A stretch of DNA of 64,000 nt, from NCBI RefSeq assembly GCF_900114995.1, contig NZ_FOUX01000005.1, positions 868,001 through 932,000 on the forward strand, in the 5' to 3' direction. How positions within the stretch are numbered: the stretch's first letter is position 1; the number at the start of each line of letters is the position of its first letter. Made by a program: the position numbers and the translations under genes. This stretch comes from Chitinophaga sp. YR627. Its GTDB lineage: Bacteria; Bacteroidota; Bacteroidia; Chitinophagales; Chitinophagaceae. Under the pieces are notes generated by a model, which searched no databases, had not been told where the DNA came from, and was given only the letters and a program-made list of their open reading frames with translations. Positions 8,461 to 16,273 of the stretch are shown here, piece after piece.

Positions 8461-9399
8461 ATGCATATTATATTAGGCGCGTCAGGACGGGTCGGTTCTG
8501 GCATAGTATCCCATCTTATCCAACGCAGAGAACACGTTAAAGGTATTATCAGAGACGAAAAGAAGGCTCCCCAATTGAAAGCACTCGGCGCAGACGTAGC
8601 CATAGCTGACGCCAATGATCTTCCCGCACTGGTAAAAGCCTTTCAGGATGGCAGTACCCTGTTTGCCATTACTCCCGAGACACATCATGAACGTAATGTG
8701 ATAGGAGAAACAATCGACATTCTCGATAACTATAGAAAGGCTCTGGCCAACTCCCCTATCAAGAGACTTGTGGGTTTATCCTCCATCGGTGCGCAATATG
8801 AAACAGGTACCGGTAACCTGGTAATGTCCTATCTGCTGGAACATGCATTTACTGCTATGCCTGTCAAACAGACATTTGTACGTCCTTCATACTATTTCAG
8901 CAACTGGATGATGTACCTGGAATCAGTACAGGAGAAAGGAATTTTACCAACATTCTTCCCGGTAGATTTAGCGCTTCCGATGGTATCACCTGAAGAAGTG
9001 GCTGCATTTGTTGCCAATGTTATACAAAAAGAGGAAGAAGATGGCAAAATATATGAACTCACCGGTCCCGCAATGTACAGCAGCAATGATGTGGCAGCAG
9101 CATTTTCAGCCGTATTGGGTAAGGAGGTGAAGGCAGTACAGATCCGCAGAGAAGACTGGGAAAGCACTTTACATGGTATCGGCTTTACGCCGGACGCGAT
9201 CAGAAACTTCGTTGAAATGACACAGGCTGTCATCTCCGGTAAGGCAGCACCTGAAAAGAAAGGCACCGTGCAGGTTGAACTGAAGACTACGCTGGAAGCG
9301 TATGTAAAAGAACATATCCCGGCACAGGCAACTGTGGCTCCCGTTACGAAGACAACTAAAACCAGAAAGAAAATAGCTGGCAAAAAAGCCGCAGCCTGA
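8461..9399 (+). CDS. NmrA-type NAD(P)-binding reductase-like protein
   Basis: Atypical short-chain dehydrogenase of the NmrA/HSCARG group. The first residues MHIILGASGRVGSGIV form the Rossmann strand and the glycine motif GxxGxxG, so the start is the ATG at 8461; an upstream in-frame TTG at 8431 would add ten unconserved residues. Later blocks include GLSSIGAQYETGTGNL, FVRPSYYFSNWM and YELTGPAMYSSNDVAAAFS, as in NAD(P)H-dependent quinone reductase-like members. The C-terminus carries an unusual lysine-rich tail (TKTTKTRKKIAGKKAAA). The substrate is unknown. Confidence 0.8.
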   Translation: MHIILGASGRVGSGIVSHLIQRREHVKGIIRDEKKAPQLKALGADVAIADANDLPALVKAFQDGSTLFAITPETHHERNVIGETIDILDNYRKALANSPIKRLVGLSSIGAQYETGTGNLVMSYLLEHAFTAMPVKQTFVRPSYYFSNWMMYLESVQEKGILPTFFPVDLALPMVSPEEVAAFVANVIQKEEEDGKIYELTGPAMYSSNDVAAAFSAVLGKEVKAVQIRREDWESTLHGIGFTPDAIRNFVEMTQAVISGKAAPEKKGTVQVELKTTLEAYVKEHIPAQATVAPVTKTTKTRKKIAGKKAAA

Positions 9400-9660
9400 T
9401 AAGCACAACGTTCTTTCTCTGTAGCCAACCAACTTTCAATGTCTCCATCTGTATGCATGTCAGGTACCTGTGCTAACAGGTAAAGGGATTGTCATGTCCC
9501 CTGTATTTCCATCCCCTTTATAACAACGCTATTACGCATCCTTCCAAAAAATACAAAGTAGTTGGTATTTTTGAAAGGATGCGTAATGCTTACTTTTAAG
9601 TCAATCCTGATCGTCCGGAGCAACATATGGACGTCATTATTCCACCATTAATCCCACAAT
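9400..9660. repeat. intergenic stretch with imperfect hairpin at 9531-9587
   Basis: No gene. Arms 9531-9554 and 9564-9587 (attacgcatcctt..., nearly perfect over about 22 nt, 9-nt loop) form a stable hairpin with outer AT ends but no proper T-run. It stands 130 bp after the NmrA-type stop and may act as a weak terminator or be one of several long intergenic hairpins in this window. Confidence 0.6.
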
Positions 9661-9936
9661 ATGAAGAAGCATTCCTCAAAACACACTAAGCGTATATTAA
9701 ATTGTGTCCCTTCAAAAGCGGTGGGGAATGATTGGGGGGCTGCCTGGTGGGCAACGGCTGATAGCACAATGCTACATCCCCCGGGGAAATCCCCCTCCCG
9801 GAATGACGTGTTTTACACATTGTGGATGGAGGCCTGTTTTAGGAAATTTGTTATCAACACGTGCTGTTACGCTCTTTACTTACCTCAATTAAATGATAGT
9901 CCTCACGATATTTTCAACCAAAAATATATTTTATGA
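9661..9936 (+). pseudogene. likely remnant of a C1 (papain-like) family peptidase
   Basis: The 91-residue frame starts MKKHSSKHTKRILNCVPSK. From memory, this N-terminal pattern (RxLNCxPS) opens C1-family peptidases of Chitinophagaceae, where it is followed by a segment ending in SCVGWATADS. Here NDWGAAWWATADSTML appears directly, as if the stretch between the opening and the active-site region had been lost, including the catalytic Cys. The rest is Cys- and Pro-rich and does not look like a folded domain. I read it as an internally deleted, decayed gene. It overlaps the next start by 4 bp. The call depends on recollection and needs a profile search. Confidence 0.35.
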
Positions 9937-10439
9937 AAGAAAATGTAACTCACGAAACTACTACAACGCCTGCAACTTCCGTCACTACTGTAACTACTAT
10001 AACTACTGTAACTACTGCAACCCCAATAACGCCCGCAAGACCATCAACTTTCCTCCAGAAAGATCTTGCTGGTATTGAAATGAATCCAGGCGTTATTATA
10101 GACGTCATTCCCCTATCTGACACCACCAGTATAATTCCCAGTAAGACGCTTGGTTTTAACGCAACTTGTTTAGAAAATGGTGAAGGAAAAATTAGGTTAA
10201 AAGTAGAATTCGAAATTGAAGTAGAAGGAATCATCAAAACCAGCAACTTTAAGCCAGAAGAGACTCACAATCCTATGGGAGATGAAGTAGTCTACATAAA
10301 ATTCGACAACGTCGACAAAAAATCTTTTACTAATAAAGTTTTTAACAAAATGATACAAGTAAGCCGCTCTGAAGGAAGTAACGCAGTGTTATTTACAATG
10401 GGGGTTCCCGATATTGGAAAAACAAGGTGGGGAATATAA
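9933..10439 (+). CDS. unknown protein with Thr-rich repeat N-terminus, 168 aa
   Basis: I do not recognise this protein. Residues 7-40 are a low-complexity Thr/Val/Pro segment (TTTTPATSVTTVTTITTVTT) encoded partly by four 9-bp units. The remainder (about 45-168) is a compact beta-rich domain with strands such as IRLKVEFEIEVEG, GDEVVYIKFDNV and AVLFTMGVPDIG. There is no signal peptide or membrane segment, so it is probably cytosolic. It converges on the clostripain-like protease gene, with only 26 bp between the stops and a shared terminator. That tight pairing suggests it could be a partner or substrate of the protease, which is inference. Confidence 0.6.
   Translation: MKENVTHETTTTPATSVTTVTTITTVTTATPITPARPSTFLQKDLAGIEMNPGVIIDVIPLSDTTSIIPSKTLGFNATCLENGEGKIRLKVEFEIEVEGIIKTSNFKPEETHNPMGDEVVYIKFDNVDKKSFTNKVFNKMIQVSRSEGSNAVLFTMGVPDIGKTRWGI
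9984..10019 (+). repeat. 9-bp in-frame minisatellite
   Basis: Four tandem copies of actactgta (third base of the last codon varies), encoding Thr-Thr-Val/Ile/Ala repeats at the start of the 168-aa protein. Because the unit is a multiple of three, copy-number change would alter only the length of the Thr tract. Confidence 0.8.
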
Positions 10440-10461
10440 TATTCCCAATTAAAACAGGGAT

Positions 10462-10500
10462 GCAATCAAAAAGTATCAGCGTCTTTTACTTTTTGATTGC
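10462..10500. terminator. shared bidirectional terminator between convergent genes
   Basis: Perfect 14-bp stem (gcaatcaaaaagta / tactttttgattgc) with an 11-nt loop; attttttg follows on the + strand. The left arm contains the stop codon of the minus-strand protease gene, and the loop and right arm contain its last codons. Confidence 0.8.
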
Positions 10501-11992
10501 ATTTTTTGTCTAAAGATAATTTCTCATCAAGATACCTTTTGAGAAATTCATCCCAGAATTGACATTTTGAAAATTCATTGTCTGAATAAAATTTCAAAAT
10601 CTGCTGTAACTGAAATTCATCATCTTCTGGCAATGAGCGGTTTCTTCGTGGAAAGAAAATAGCAAGCGATGTCGGATAAAATGGCGACCCCACTTCATAA
10701 GTAGCGAAAGGGATAGCAGCTTTTGCACGTTTACACAACTTCATCAACTCCTCTATAGCGATCTGAAGTTCCGGTGTCCAATAATCTTTAATGTCATCAA
10801 CCAGATCTGACAAAAAATTTGTTATATCAAGAAATGAAAGTTTGTCATCAAGTTGCGGGCCTTTAAAATTTCCAAATCTCCCATCCTCACGTACCTGATA
10901 GACATGGCAGCATAAGGATCTTTTACCCAGTTTGTTTTCAAACGCTTTGTCGAATACTACAGACATCTTGGAAAGCTGGTCGTACACTAATTTATACTCT
11001 GATAGTCTATTCAAGGACAAAGCCACTTTCCCACGATCTCCATATGCAGAGGTGATCGCCGTCTGCCTGCGTGTATAAAAAGCCTCCTTTATTACATCAA
11101 AACACGTAGTTTCAATATCGAGCGTCGGATTTCCCGCAATTGCCTTAAAAACCATCTTATATGAGATCCCATATGTTGGAAAGCCAACTTCTGTAGCACA
11201 AAGATACTTTGCAACCTTTCTCAATGCATAACCATTTTCAATCGTCTGCATATAACAATTAACATGCAGAATCAGGTCAAAAGGAATATTATCATTATAT
11301 GCGAAATTATATTTTCGCTTTGCTTCACTAAATTCACGCTCTATTATTAAAGCAAACTGAAAACTGGTTAAGTAGTTGACGTCAGGCGAACTTAAATTGT
11401 CTTTTTTCTTTTCAGCTATCAGATGCCTATTTTTTCTTGCAAATCCGGTATTACTTCTTTTTAGAAAATCATATGAAGTTAGTCGCTTAATTTTGTATTT
11501 ATTGCTCTTAAAACTGTTAGCCAGAATCTCAAGCAGATGATTCTGATCTTCCTGAACAGATGCTATTTCTTCGATAAATAAATTACTTTTAACGAAACCA
11601 TTCCTGGCCGCTGCCATATTGATCTTGTTTATTACTCCAGGTTTGGTCATAATACCAAAACCAGCGCCGTGACCAATAGTAAACATCATATAGCGATCAG
11701 AAATGACAGGTTCCTTGTCATCAGTAAGTACATATTCTCTTAAAAAGATAGGAAGTGCGCCTTTTTCAGGGTCAGTATCATAAAAATCTTTATCCTCCAG
11801 TTCAACTTCTTTCTGCTTCTTCCTGTTGTGGAATATTTCTATTTTACAGGAATTATCCTTATCTATACATAAGAAAGCGTATCTGATATTTGAGGAAAGA
11901 TCAATAGCATCAAAAATTTCTTTAGTAAATACGTCCGCCCCATCCCCTACAAATTGAACTATTACCACAATGGTCACATCAAAACGAGCCAT
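10466..11992 (-). CDS. clostripain-like (peptidase C11) caspase-fold cysteine protease, intracellular
   Basis: 508 aa. The N-terminus has a beta strand (RFDVTIVVIVQFVGDGAD). His108 lies in YMMFTIGHGAGFG, matching the catalytic His-Gly of family C11. The second block, residues 239-285, reads DLILHVNCYMQTIENGYAL followed by AKYLCATEVGFPTYGISY, which parallels the C11 pattern around the catalytic Cys (DxCLM...E), giving Cys246, Glu252 and the substrate-pocket TE/G-Y motif. Secreted clostripains carry a signal peptide; this one has none and should act in the cytosol, as caspase-like proteases in bacterial defence do. The C-terminal 200 residues are mostly helical. Its start overlaps the sensor kinase start by 23 bp on the opposite strand, and it converges on the Thr-repeat protein. 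The family is clear; the role is unknown. Confidence 0.75.
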   Translation of the reverse strand: MARFDVTIVVIVQFVGDGADVFTKEIFDAIDLSSNIRYAFLCIDKDNSCKIEIFHNRKKQKEVELEDKDFYDTDPEKGALPIFLREYVLTDDKEPVISDRYMMFTIGHGAGFGIMTKPGVINKINMAAARNGFVKSNLFIEEIASVQEDQNHLLEILANSFKSNKYKIKRLTSYDFLKRSNTGFARKNRHLIAEKKKDNLSSPDVNYLTSFQFALIIEREFSEAKRKYNFAYNDNIPFDLILHVNCYMQTIENGYALRKVAKYLCATEVGFPTYGISYKMVFKAIAGNPTLDIETTCFDVIKEAFYTRRQTAITSAYGDRGKVALSLNRLSEYKLVYDQLSKMSVVFDKAFENKLGKRSLCCHVYQVREDGRFGNFKGPQLDDKLSFLDITNFLSDLVDDIKDYWTPELQIAIEELMKLCKRAKAAIPFATYEVGSPFYPTSLAIFFPRRNRSLPEDDEFQLQQILKFYSDNEFSKCQFWDEFLKRYLDEKLSLDKKCNQKVKDADTF

Positions 11993-14900
11993 AATCAGAC
12001 TTTTTTTATTGTTTGTGTTGCTGGGTTGTGTAAAAGAAATGTGTGGTCAGTCAAAAGAAATTGTCCCGCTAAATACATTCAACCAGGATGATGGCCTGGC
12101 GTCACTAAATATAAGAAAAATTATTCAGGATCAATTCGGTTTTATATGGCTGGCAACACAAGGAGGCTTAAGCCGCTTCGATGGACATAACTTTACAAAC
12201 TACCGTCCACTCAGCCCCGATAGCAGATACAGTATTTTGAATAATGATGTTGCTGACATCTCATTCTCTAAAGACAGTCTCAGTCTGTTTGCAGTAACAC
12301 CCTATGGTGGTATCTCCATCATAGACCTGCAAACAGGGCTGGTCAGGCAACAATGTCCCTTAGCCAGTCTGCCGGATGGCAGACCTGTCACGGTAACAAA
12401 ATGTATTGCCGATGGTGATTTCCTGTATATAAGTACGGATGAAGGACATTTCCTGAAATACGACACCCGGAAGCAAAAAATAGTCAGACAGGTCTTTTTT
12501 AAAACTTATGGAAAACTCGCCTACATTATATCCAACTATACATTCCTCAATGGAAGACTCAGTATATTTCTATCATCCGGAGATGTTTATAACTGTTCAA
12601 CCGACCTCAAACTACTTAGCAAAGGACATTTAAATATACAGGCAGATGCGGTTCAGGGGGTTGACGTAAATAAGATCCTTCCAATAAACGATAGCATCTG
12701 TGTACTGGCAACCAACAAAGGCTTGCGCTACTACAATGTACTTAGCAACGAGGCTACCAAAGCGCCTTCTTTTTATAAACCACTGCCCCTCTCCTTTCAA
12801 AATAGCAATTGCAGGGATATTCAGCTTTATGGTGATAATCTCTGGCTGATCTGTGATAATCATTTATGGCGATATACTATCAGCAAAGGAGAGATCACCG
12901 CATATAATGCGGCCAGAGATCCGGAGATGCAGTCCTGGATAAGCGAAGCAAAAGGCACGCTTCAGACAGAAAACAGCTTATATATCATTTCCGGGAAAGG
13001 ATTATCAACCATTGCAAATATTGACTGTCCATTCACCGCCTATTATAAATCTTCTGATGGCAAAGTAAAGATTCCGCTTGCTTATGCGATGTGCAGTCGT
13101 AGTGATTCCTCCATCATGATTGCAGCCACAGATGGCATTTACAGGGAGTATCATGATGATTTATCGAAGGTGTATACAGGACAGAATGTGAATTTCATAG
13201 CTCCCTTTATGGACGATCTGCAGATCGCCTCACAATCAGGTAAAACATTCCTGCTCGACCAGAACTTCCGGGAAATCAGTATTACGAAAAGATTCCCTGA
13301 GTTATCAGGTCTTGCACATGATCTTATTATCAGCAGCACGAATATTGGTGATAGTCTGTATCTTTTTGCCAGTGACAATGCAAATGGTATCTATTGCTGG
13401 TATCCACAAAAGAAAAAGCTGGTGATTATTAACTCCGGATCAAAATCACCCTCACTGAAATCCAATACACTCAATACACTATACCCTGCCAGTAATGGGG
13501 AACAGATTATCATATTATGCGACAACCAGCTTTCTGTCTACCATATCAAAACAGGGACGATCACACACCCTACACTCCTAAACCCTATTACCACCCTCCC
13601 GCTTAATATCATACTGGATATCTGTGAATCGGGTGGCTATTTCTGGGCGGCTGTCTATGGAACAGGGATCGTGCAAATAGACCGGCAGTTCAGGATTGTA
13701 AAAATATATGGATTAAAAGAAGGACTTCCCACTGCTGAGATCTATAAGATCATTCCCATTGACAAACGTCTGTTTGTATCAAGTAACAAAGGAATTATCC
13801 TGTTTGATACAGATGAGAAAAGCATGCGTTTATTCACAAAAAAAGAAGGTTTACAGGCAAATGAATTTGAAGAATATAGTGGTCTGCATGCGAATGGCTA
13901 CATCTATTTCGGTGGCGCCAATGGCTTTACGAAGATCACGCCTGCACTCGTGCAGAAAAATCCGTTCCAGCCGCGTTTTTATATCCTGCATGCAGCTATT
14001 CAGACGAAAGACAAAACGAGACAAATAGACTCGGGCAATCTCTTTCTAAACAAGATCAGCATCCCTGATAACTGGCTCCAGGCAAGACTTTCTTTCAGGG
14101 GTATTAACTATAGCAACGCTGACAGACTCACCTATGCATATCGCATCAAAGAACGGGATACCAACTGGATTGCATTAGGTAACCAGGACTTCATCAACCT
14201 GATAGGTATGGGACCAGGCACCTATCATCTCGAAGCCAGAGCCGCCAACGAAGACGGCTACCTGAGTATATCCAGGACACTGGCATTGACGGTACAGCCC
14301 AGATGGTTTCAGACCTGGTGGTTCTACCTGGCAGTAGCGCTGCTGATCATCGGGATCACCTACAGCCTTTACGCCTGGCGTATCAGACAATTAAAACGGC
14401 AACAGGAAGCATTGAGGGAAATGCGGCAGGAAATTGCCGGAGACCTGCATGATGATATCGGCAGCGTATTAAATGCCATAAAGCTATTTGCCCATATGGC
14501 AGAACATGCACAGGAAAAACAACCGTATTTTCTGAATATCAAAGATTCACTCAAACAGGCGTCTGAAGGGCTGAGAGATATGATATGGGTATTGGATGAC
14601 AACAATGACTCTGTAGACGAATTACTCAACAGACTACAATACCTGCTGTTACCAGTAGCCAATGCAAGTGCAGTAGAGCTACTCATCATAAAAAATTATA
14701 CGCAGCCGGTTAAGCTGGGTAAAAAGGAAAAGAGAAATCTCCTTATGATCACCAAGGAAGCGGTCAATAACAGTCTGAAATACGCCAGGTGTAACAAAAT
14801 CATCATTGAATTCCATATATCAGGCGCCAATATTACCGTATTAATACAGGATAACGGCCAAGGCTATTCGTCAGATAACATTATCAGGGGCAACGGCATC

Positions 14901-15008
14901 AAAAATATACACTATCGCGCAAAGCAGATCAACTATGAAGTACAGATCAATGCGGTTCCTGGCCAAGGAGTCGCTGTTTTACTAAAATCACACCCCTCCC
15001 TGTTGTAA
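11970..15008 (+). CDS. regulator-propeller sensor histidine kinase (HisKA_3 type)
   Basis: 1012 aa. A signal peptide (residues 1-27) is followed by a periplasmic two-component-regulator beta-propeller region to about 640; the first blade reads FNQDDGLASLNIRKIIQDQ and IWLATQGGLSRFDG. A Y_Y_Y domain (about 690-770, YAYRIKERDTNW, GTYHLEARAANEDG) precedes a single membrane helix (about 783-803). The cytoplasmic part has a HisKA_3 dimerisation domain with His827 in GDLHDDIGSVLNA and a HATPase_c domain (N-box MITKEAVNNSLKYA, G-box QDNGQGYSS and GNGIKNI). This type phosphorylates NarL/LuxR-type regulators; the nearest is at 24600. It is not a hybrid. The start codon sits inside the 5' end of the protease gene on the other strand. 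Confidence 0.9.
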   Translation: MVTSKRAIIRLFLLFVLLGCVKEMCGQSKEIVPLNTFNQDDGLASLNIRKIIQDQFGFIWLATQGGLSRFDGHNFTNYRPLSPDSRYSILNNDVADISFSKDSLSLFAVTPYGGISIIDLQTGLVRQQCPLASLPDGRPVTVTKCIADGDFLYISTDEGHFLKYDTRKQKIVRQVFFKTYGKLAYIISNYTFLNGRLSIFLSSGDVYNCSTDLKLLSKGHLNIQADAVQGVDVNKILPINDSICVLATNKGLRYYNVLSNEATKAPSFYKPLPLSFQNSNCRDIQLYGDNLWLICDNHLWRYTISKGEITAYNAARDPEMQSWISEAKGTLQTENSLYIISGKGLSTIANIDCPFTAYYKSSDGKVKIPLAYAMCSRSDSSIMIAATDGIYREYHDDLSKVYTGQNVNFIAPFMDDLQIASQSGKTFLLDQNFREISITKRFPELSGLAHDLIISSTNIGDSLYLFASDNANGIYCWYPQKKKLVIINSGSKSPSLKSNTLNTLYPASNGEQIIILCDNQLSVYHIKTGTITHPTLLNPITTLPLNIILDICESGGYFWAAVYGTGIVQIDRQFRIVKIYGLKEGLPTAEIYKIIPIDKRLFVSSNKGIILFDTDEKSMRLFTKKEGLQANEFEEYSGLHANGYIYFGGANGFTKITPALVQKNPFQPRFYILHAAIQTKDKTRQIDSGNLFLNKISIPDNWLQARLSFRGINYSNADRLTYAYRIKERDTNWIALGNQDFINLIGMGPGTYHLEARAANEDGYLSISRTLALTVQPRWFQTWWFYLAVALLIIGITYSLYAWRIRQLKRQQEALREMRQEIAGDLHDDIGSVLNAIKLFAHMAEHAQEKQPYFLNIKDSLKQASEGLRDMIWVLDDNNDSVDELLNRLQYLLLPVANASAVELLIIKNYTQPVKLGKKEKRNLLMITKEAVNNSLKYARCNKIIIEFHISGANITVLIQDNGQGYSSDNIIRGNGIKNIHYRAKQINYEVQINAVPGQGVAVLLKSHPSLL

Positions 15009-15219
15009 CAGGCACATGATAAGATCATAAAAAAAGTCCAGAATTAACATAATTTAATAGATCTGGCACATATAATATCTGAGCGATATTTCAGCTGCTT
15101 TTATCACCAACATAACGCATAAAGCATTCATCATATAGCAGATAATCTTAGACAATAGTTAGCAGAACGAACCTGGAAACCATATTCTTTGTTTTTCGTA
15201 TATATTTATAAACATAGAT

Positions 15220-16053
15220 ATGAAAGTTCGTAGACTATTATTACTGCTGTTACCAGTGGTACTAGGCTCCTTTATGCCAATGAAAGGGATTACCTGGACT
15301 GCAATTGGCGATTCCTTTACCTATTTTAATGACCATCTCGAGGAAACTGACAACCGGGTTGAAAAAGGCTGGATAACAAGAACTACTGAGCTGGTGCCTG
15401 GCCTGACGTATATCAACCACGGACATAATTACTGGACAAGTGTTGAAATTGCCTACAAAATAGATCAATTTGACCTGAAGCCTTCAGATGTCTATACGAT
15501 ATTTCTGGGCACCAATGACTGGTGGCTGGGTGTGAAACCAGGTACATTGGAAGACTACACTAACAACACTGGTATTAATACCGTGAGCGGTTCTTTCAGG
15601 GTGATCATTGATAAATTACGCAGCCTTAATCCGAAGGCGCATATTATACTGATGACACCTATGCAGCGCGGCGACTTTGTATACCTTCTCAATAACAAGG
15701 TGAATAGCTGGGGATCGTATAAAGATCAGGAAGGACAAAGTCTGGAAGCTTTTGTAAATATCGTAAAAGCAATAGGTAAGGCAGAAAACTTCGAGATAGT
15801 GGACCTCTATAGTGAGCCCAGACTGGAGATCAGCAAGGCTGTAAAGTTTAAATACCTCAGAGATCCTCAGACACGCGAATACAAAGAATACACTTACCCT
15901 GATTATATAAACATACCATATACTGTCGGGGATAAATATCCTTACCCTATCAAAGCAATGGATGTGACTTATGATGGTATACACCCTTCAGATAAAGGAT
16001 GTGCTATTATCGCTGAGATATTGGCGAAAACGATAAAGGGCCTTAAGTTTTAG
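15220..16053 (+). CDS. secreted SGNH/GDSL-family hydrolase
   Basis: 277 aa with an N-terminal signal (RRLLLLLLPVVLGSF). It carries the four SGNH blocks: block I AIGDSFTYF with the nucleophile Ser, block II around the Gly in YINHGHNYW, block III GTNDWW with the oxyanion Asn, and block V YDGIHPSDKG with the Asp/His pair. It is a predicted esterase or acetylesterase acting in the periplasm or outside. The substrate could be a carbohydrate ester, but nothing nearby settles it. The preceding 211 bp, after the kinase stop, hold no gene; a strong terminator follows at 16078. Confidence 0.85.
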   Translation: MKVRRLLLLLLPVVLGSFMPMKGITWTAIGDSFTYFNDHLEETDNRVEKGWITRTTELVPGLTYINHGHNYWTSVEIAYKIDQFDLKPSDVYTIFLGTNDWWLGVKPGTLEDYTNNTGINTVSGSFRVIIDKLRSLNPKAHIILMTPMQRGDFVYLLNNKVNSWGSYKDQEGQSLEAFVNIVKAIGKAENFEIVDLYSEPRLEISKAVKFKYLRDPQTREYKEYTYPDYINIPYTVGDKYPYPIKAMDVTYDGIHPSDKGCAIIAEILAKTIKGLKF

Positions 16054-16077
16054 GAATCAGGGGTCGTCTGATATTAC

Positions 16078-16112
16078 AAAAAAAGGTTGCACTATTTGTG
16101 CAACCTTTTTTT
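16078..16112 (+). terminator. intrinsic terminator after the SGNH hydrolase
   Basis: Fifteen-bp stem (aaaaaaaggttgcac / gtgcaacctttttttt-like) with a 5-nt loop and a run of seven T. It overlaps the stop codon of the truncated glycerophosphodiesterase on the other strand and can work both ways. Confidence 0.85.
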
Positions 16113-16211
16113 CTTAAGATAGGCCAACAGCATAGCCGGCCTGTCTGTCTGAATAACCGTGAAGCCTTTAGACAGGAGCCAGTCCCAGCTATCTGAATTT
16201 TGCGAGGGGAA
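16092..16211 (-). pseudogene. C-terminal remnant of a glycerophosphodiester phosphodiesterase
   Basis: Too short to be a whole gene. Read leftward from 16211 the frame gives a tail including SWDWLLSKGFTVIQTD and RPAMLLAYLKKK, ending at the stop in 16092-16094. This is the conserved C-terminal end of GDPD-family enzymes, whose last barrel strand ends in IQTDRP. Upstream (to the right) the similarity stops at the edge of the 51-bp repeat, where the frame soon meets stop codons. About 90% of the gene is missing, so it was probably cut off when the DNA to its right arrived or was deleted. Confidence 0.75.
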
Positions 16212-16212
16212 G

Positions 16213-16263
16213 AAAAAAGGCACCGACCGTCGTCGATGCCTTTACTAATTTTAGGACGTCTGC
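16213..16263. repeat. 51-bp direct repeat, copy A
   Basis: Matches copy B (18552-18602) at about 46 of 51 positions without gaps. The left part is a hairpin (ggcaccgac / gtcgatgcc) followed on the minus strand by six T, so it acts as terminator for the glycosyltransferase. The right part (ctttactaattttag..cgtctgc) is not needed for a terminator yet is conserved, so the repeat is more than a shared terminator shape. Confidence 0.8.
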
Positions 16264-16273
16264 GCTATCTTGA

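Noticed and set aside
8892..9458. 188-codon frame opposite the NmrA-type gene
   Set aside because: It is the antisense shadow of a gene with clear motifs.
9933..10439. Bacterial gasdermin as substrate of the caspase-like protease
   Set aside because: Gasdermin-like proteins are about 250-300 residues with a long beta-pore domain; this one is 168 residues with a Thr repeat and none of the pattern.
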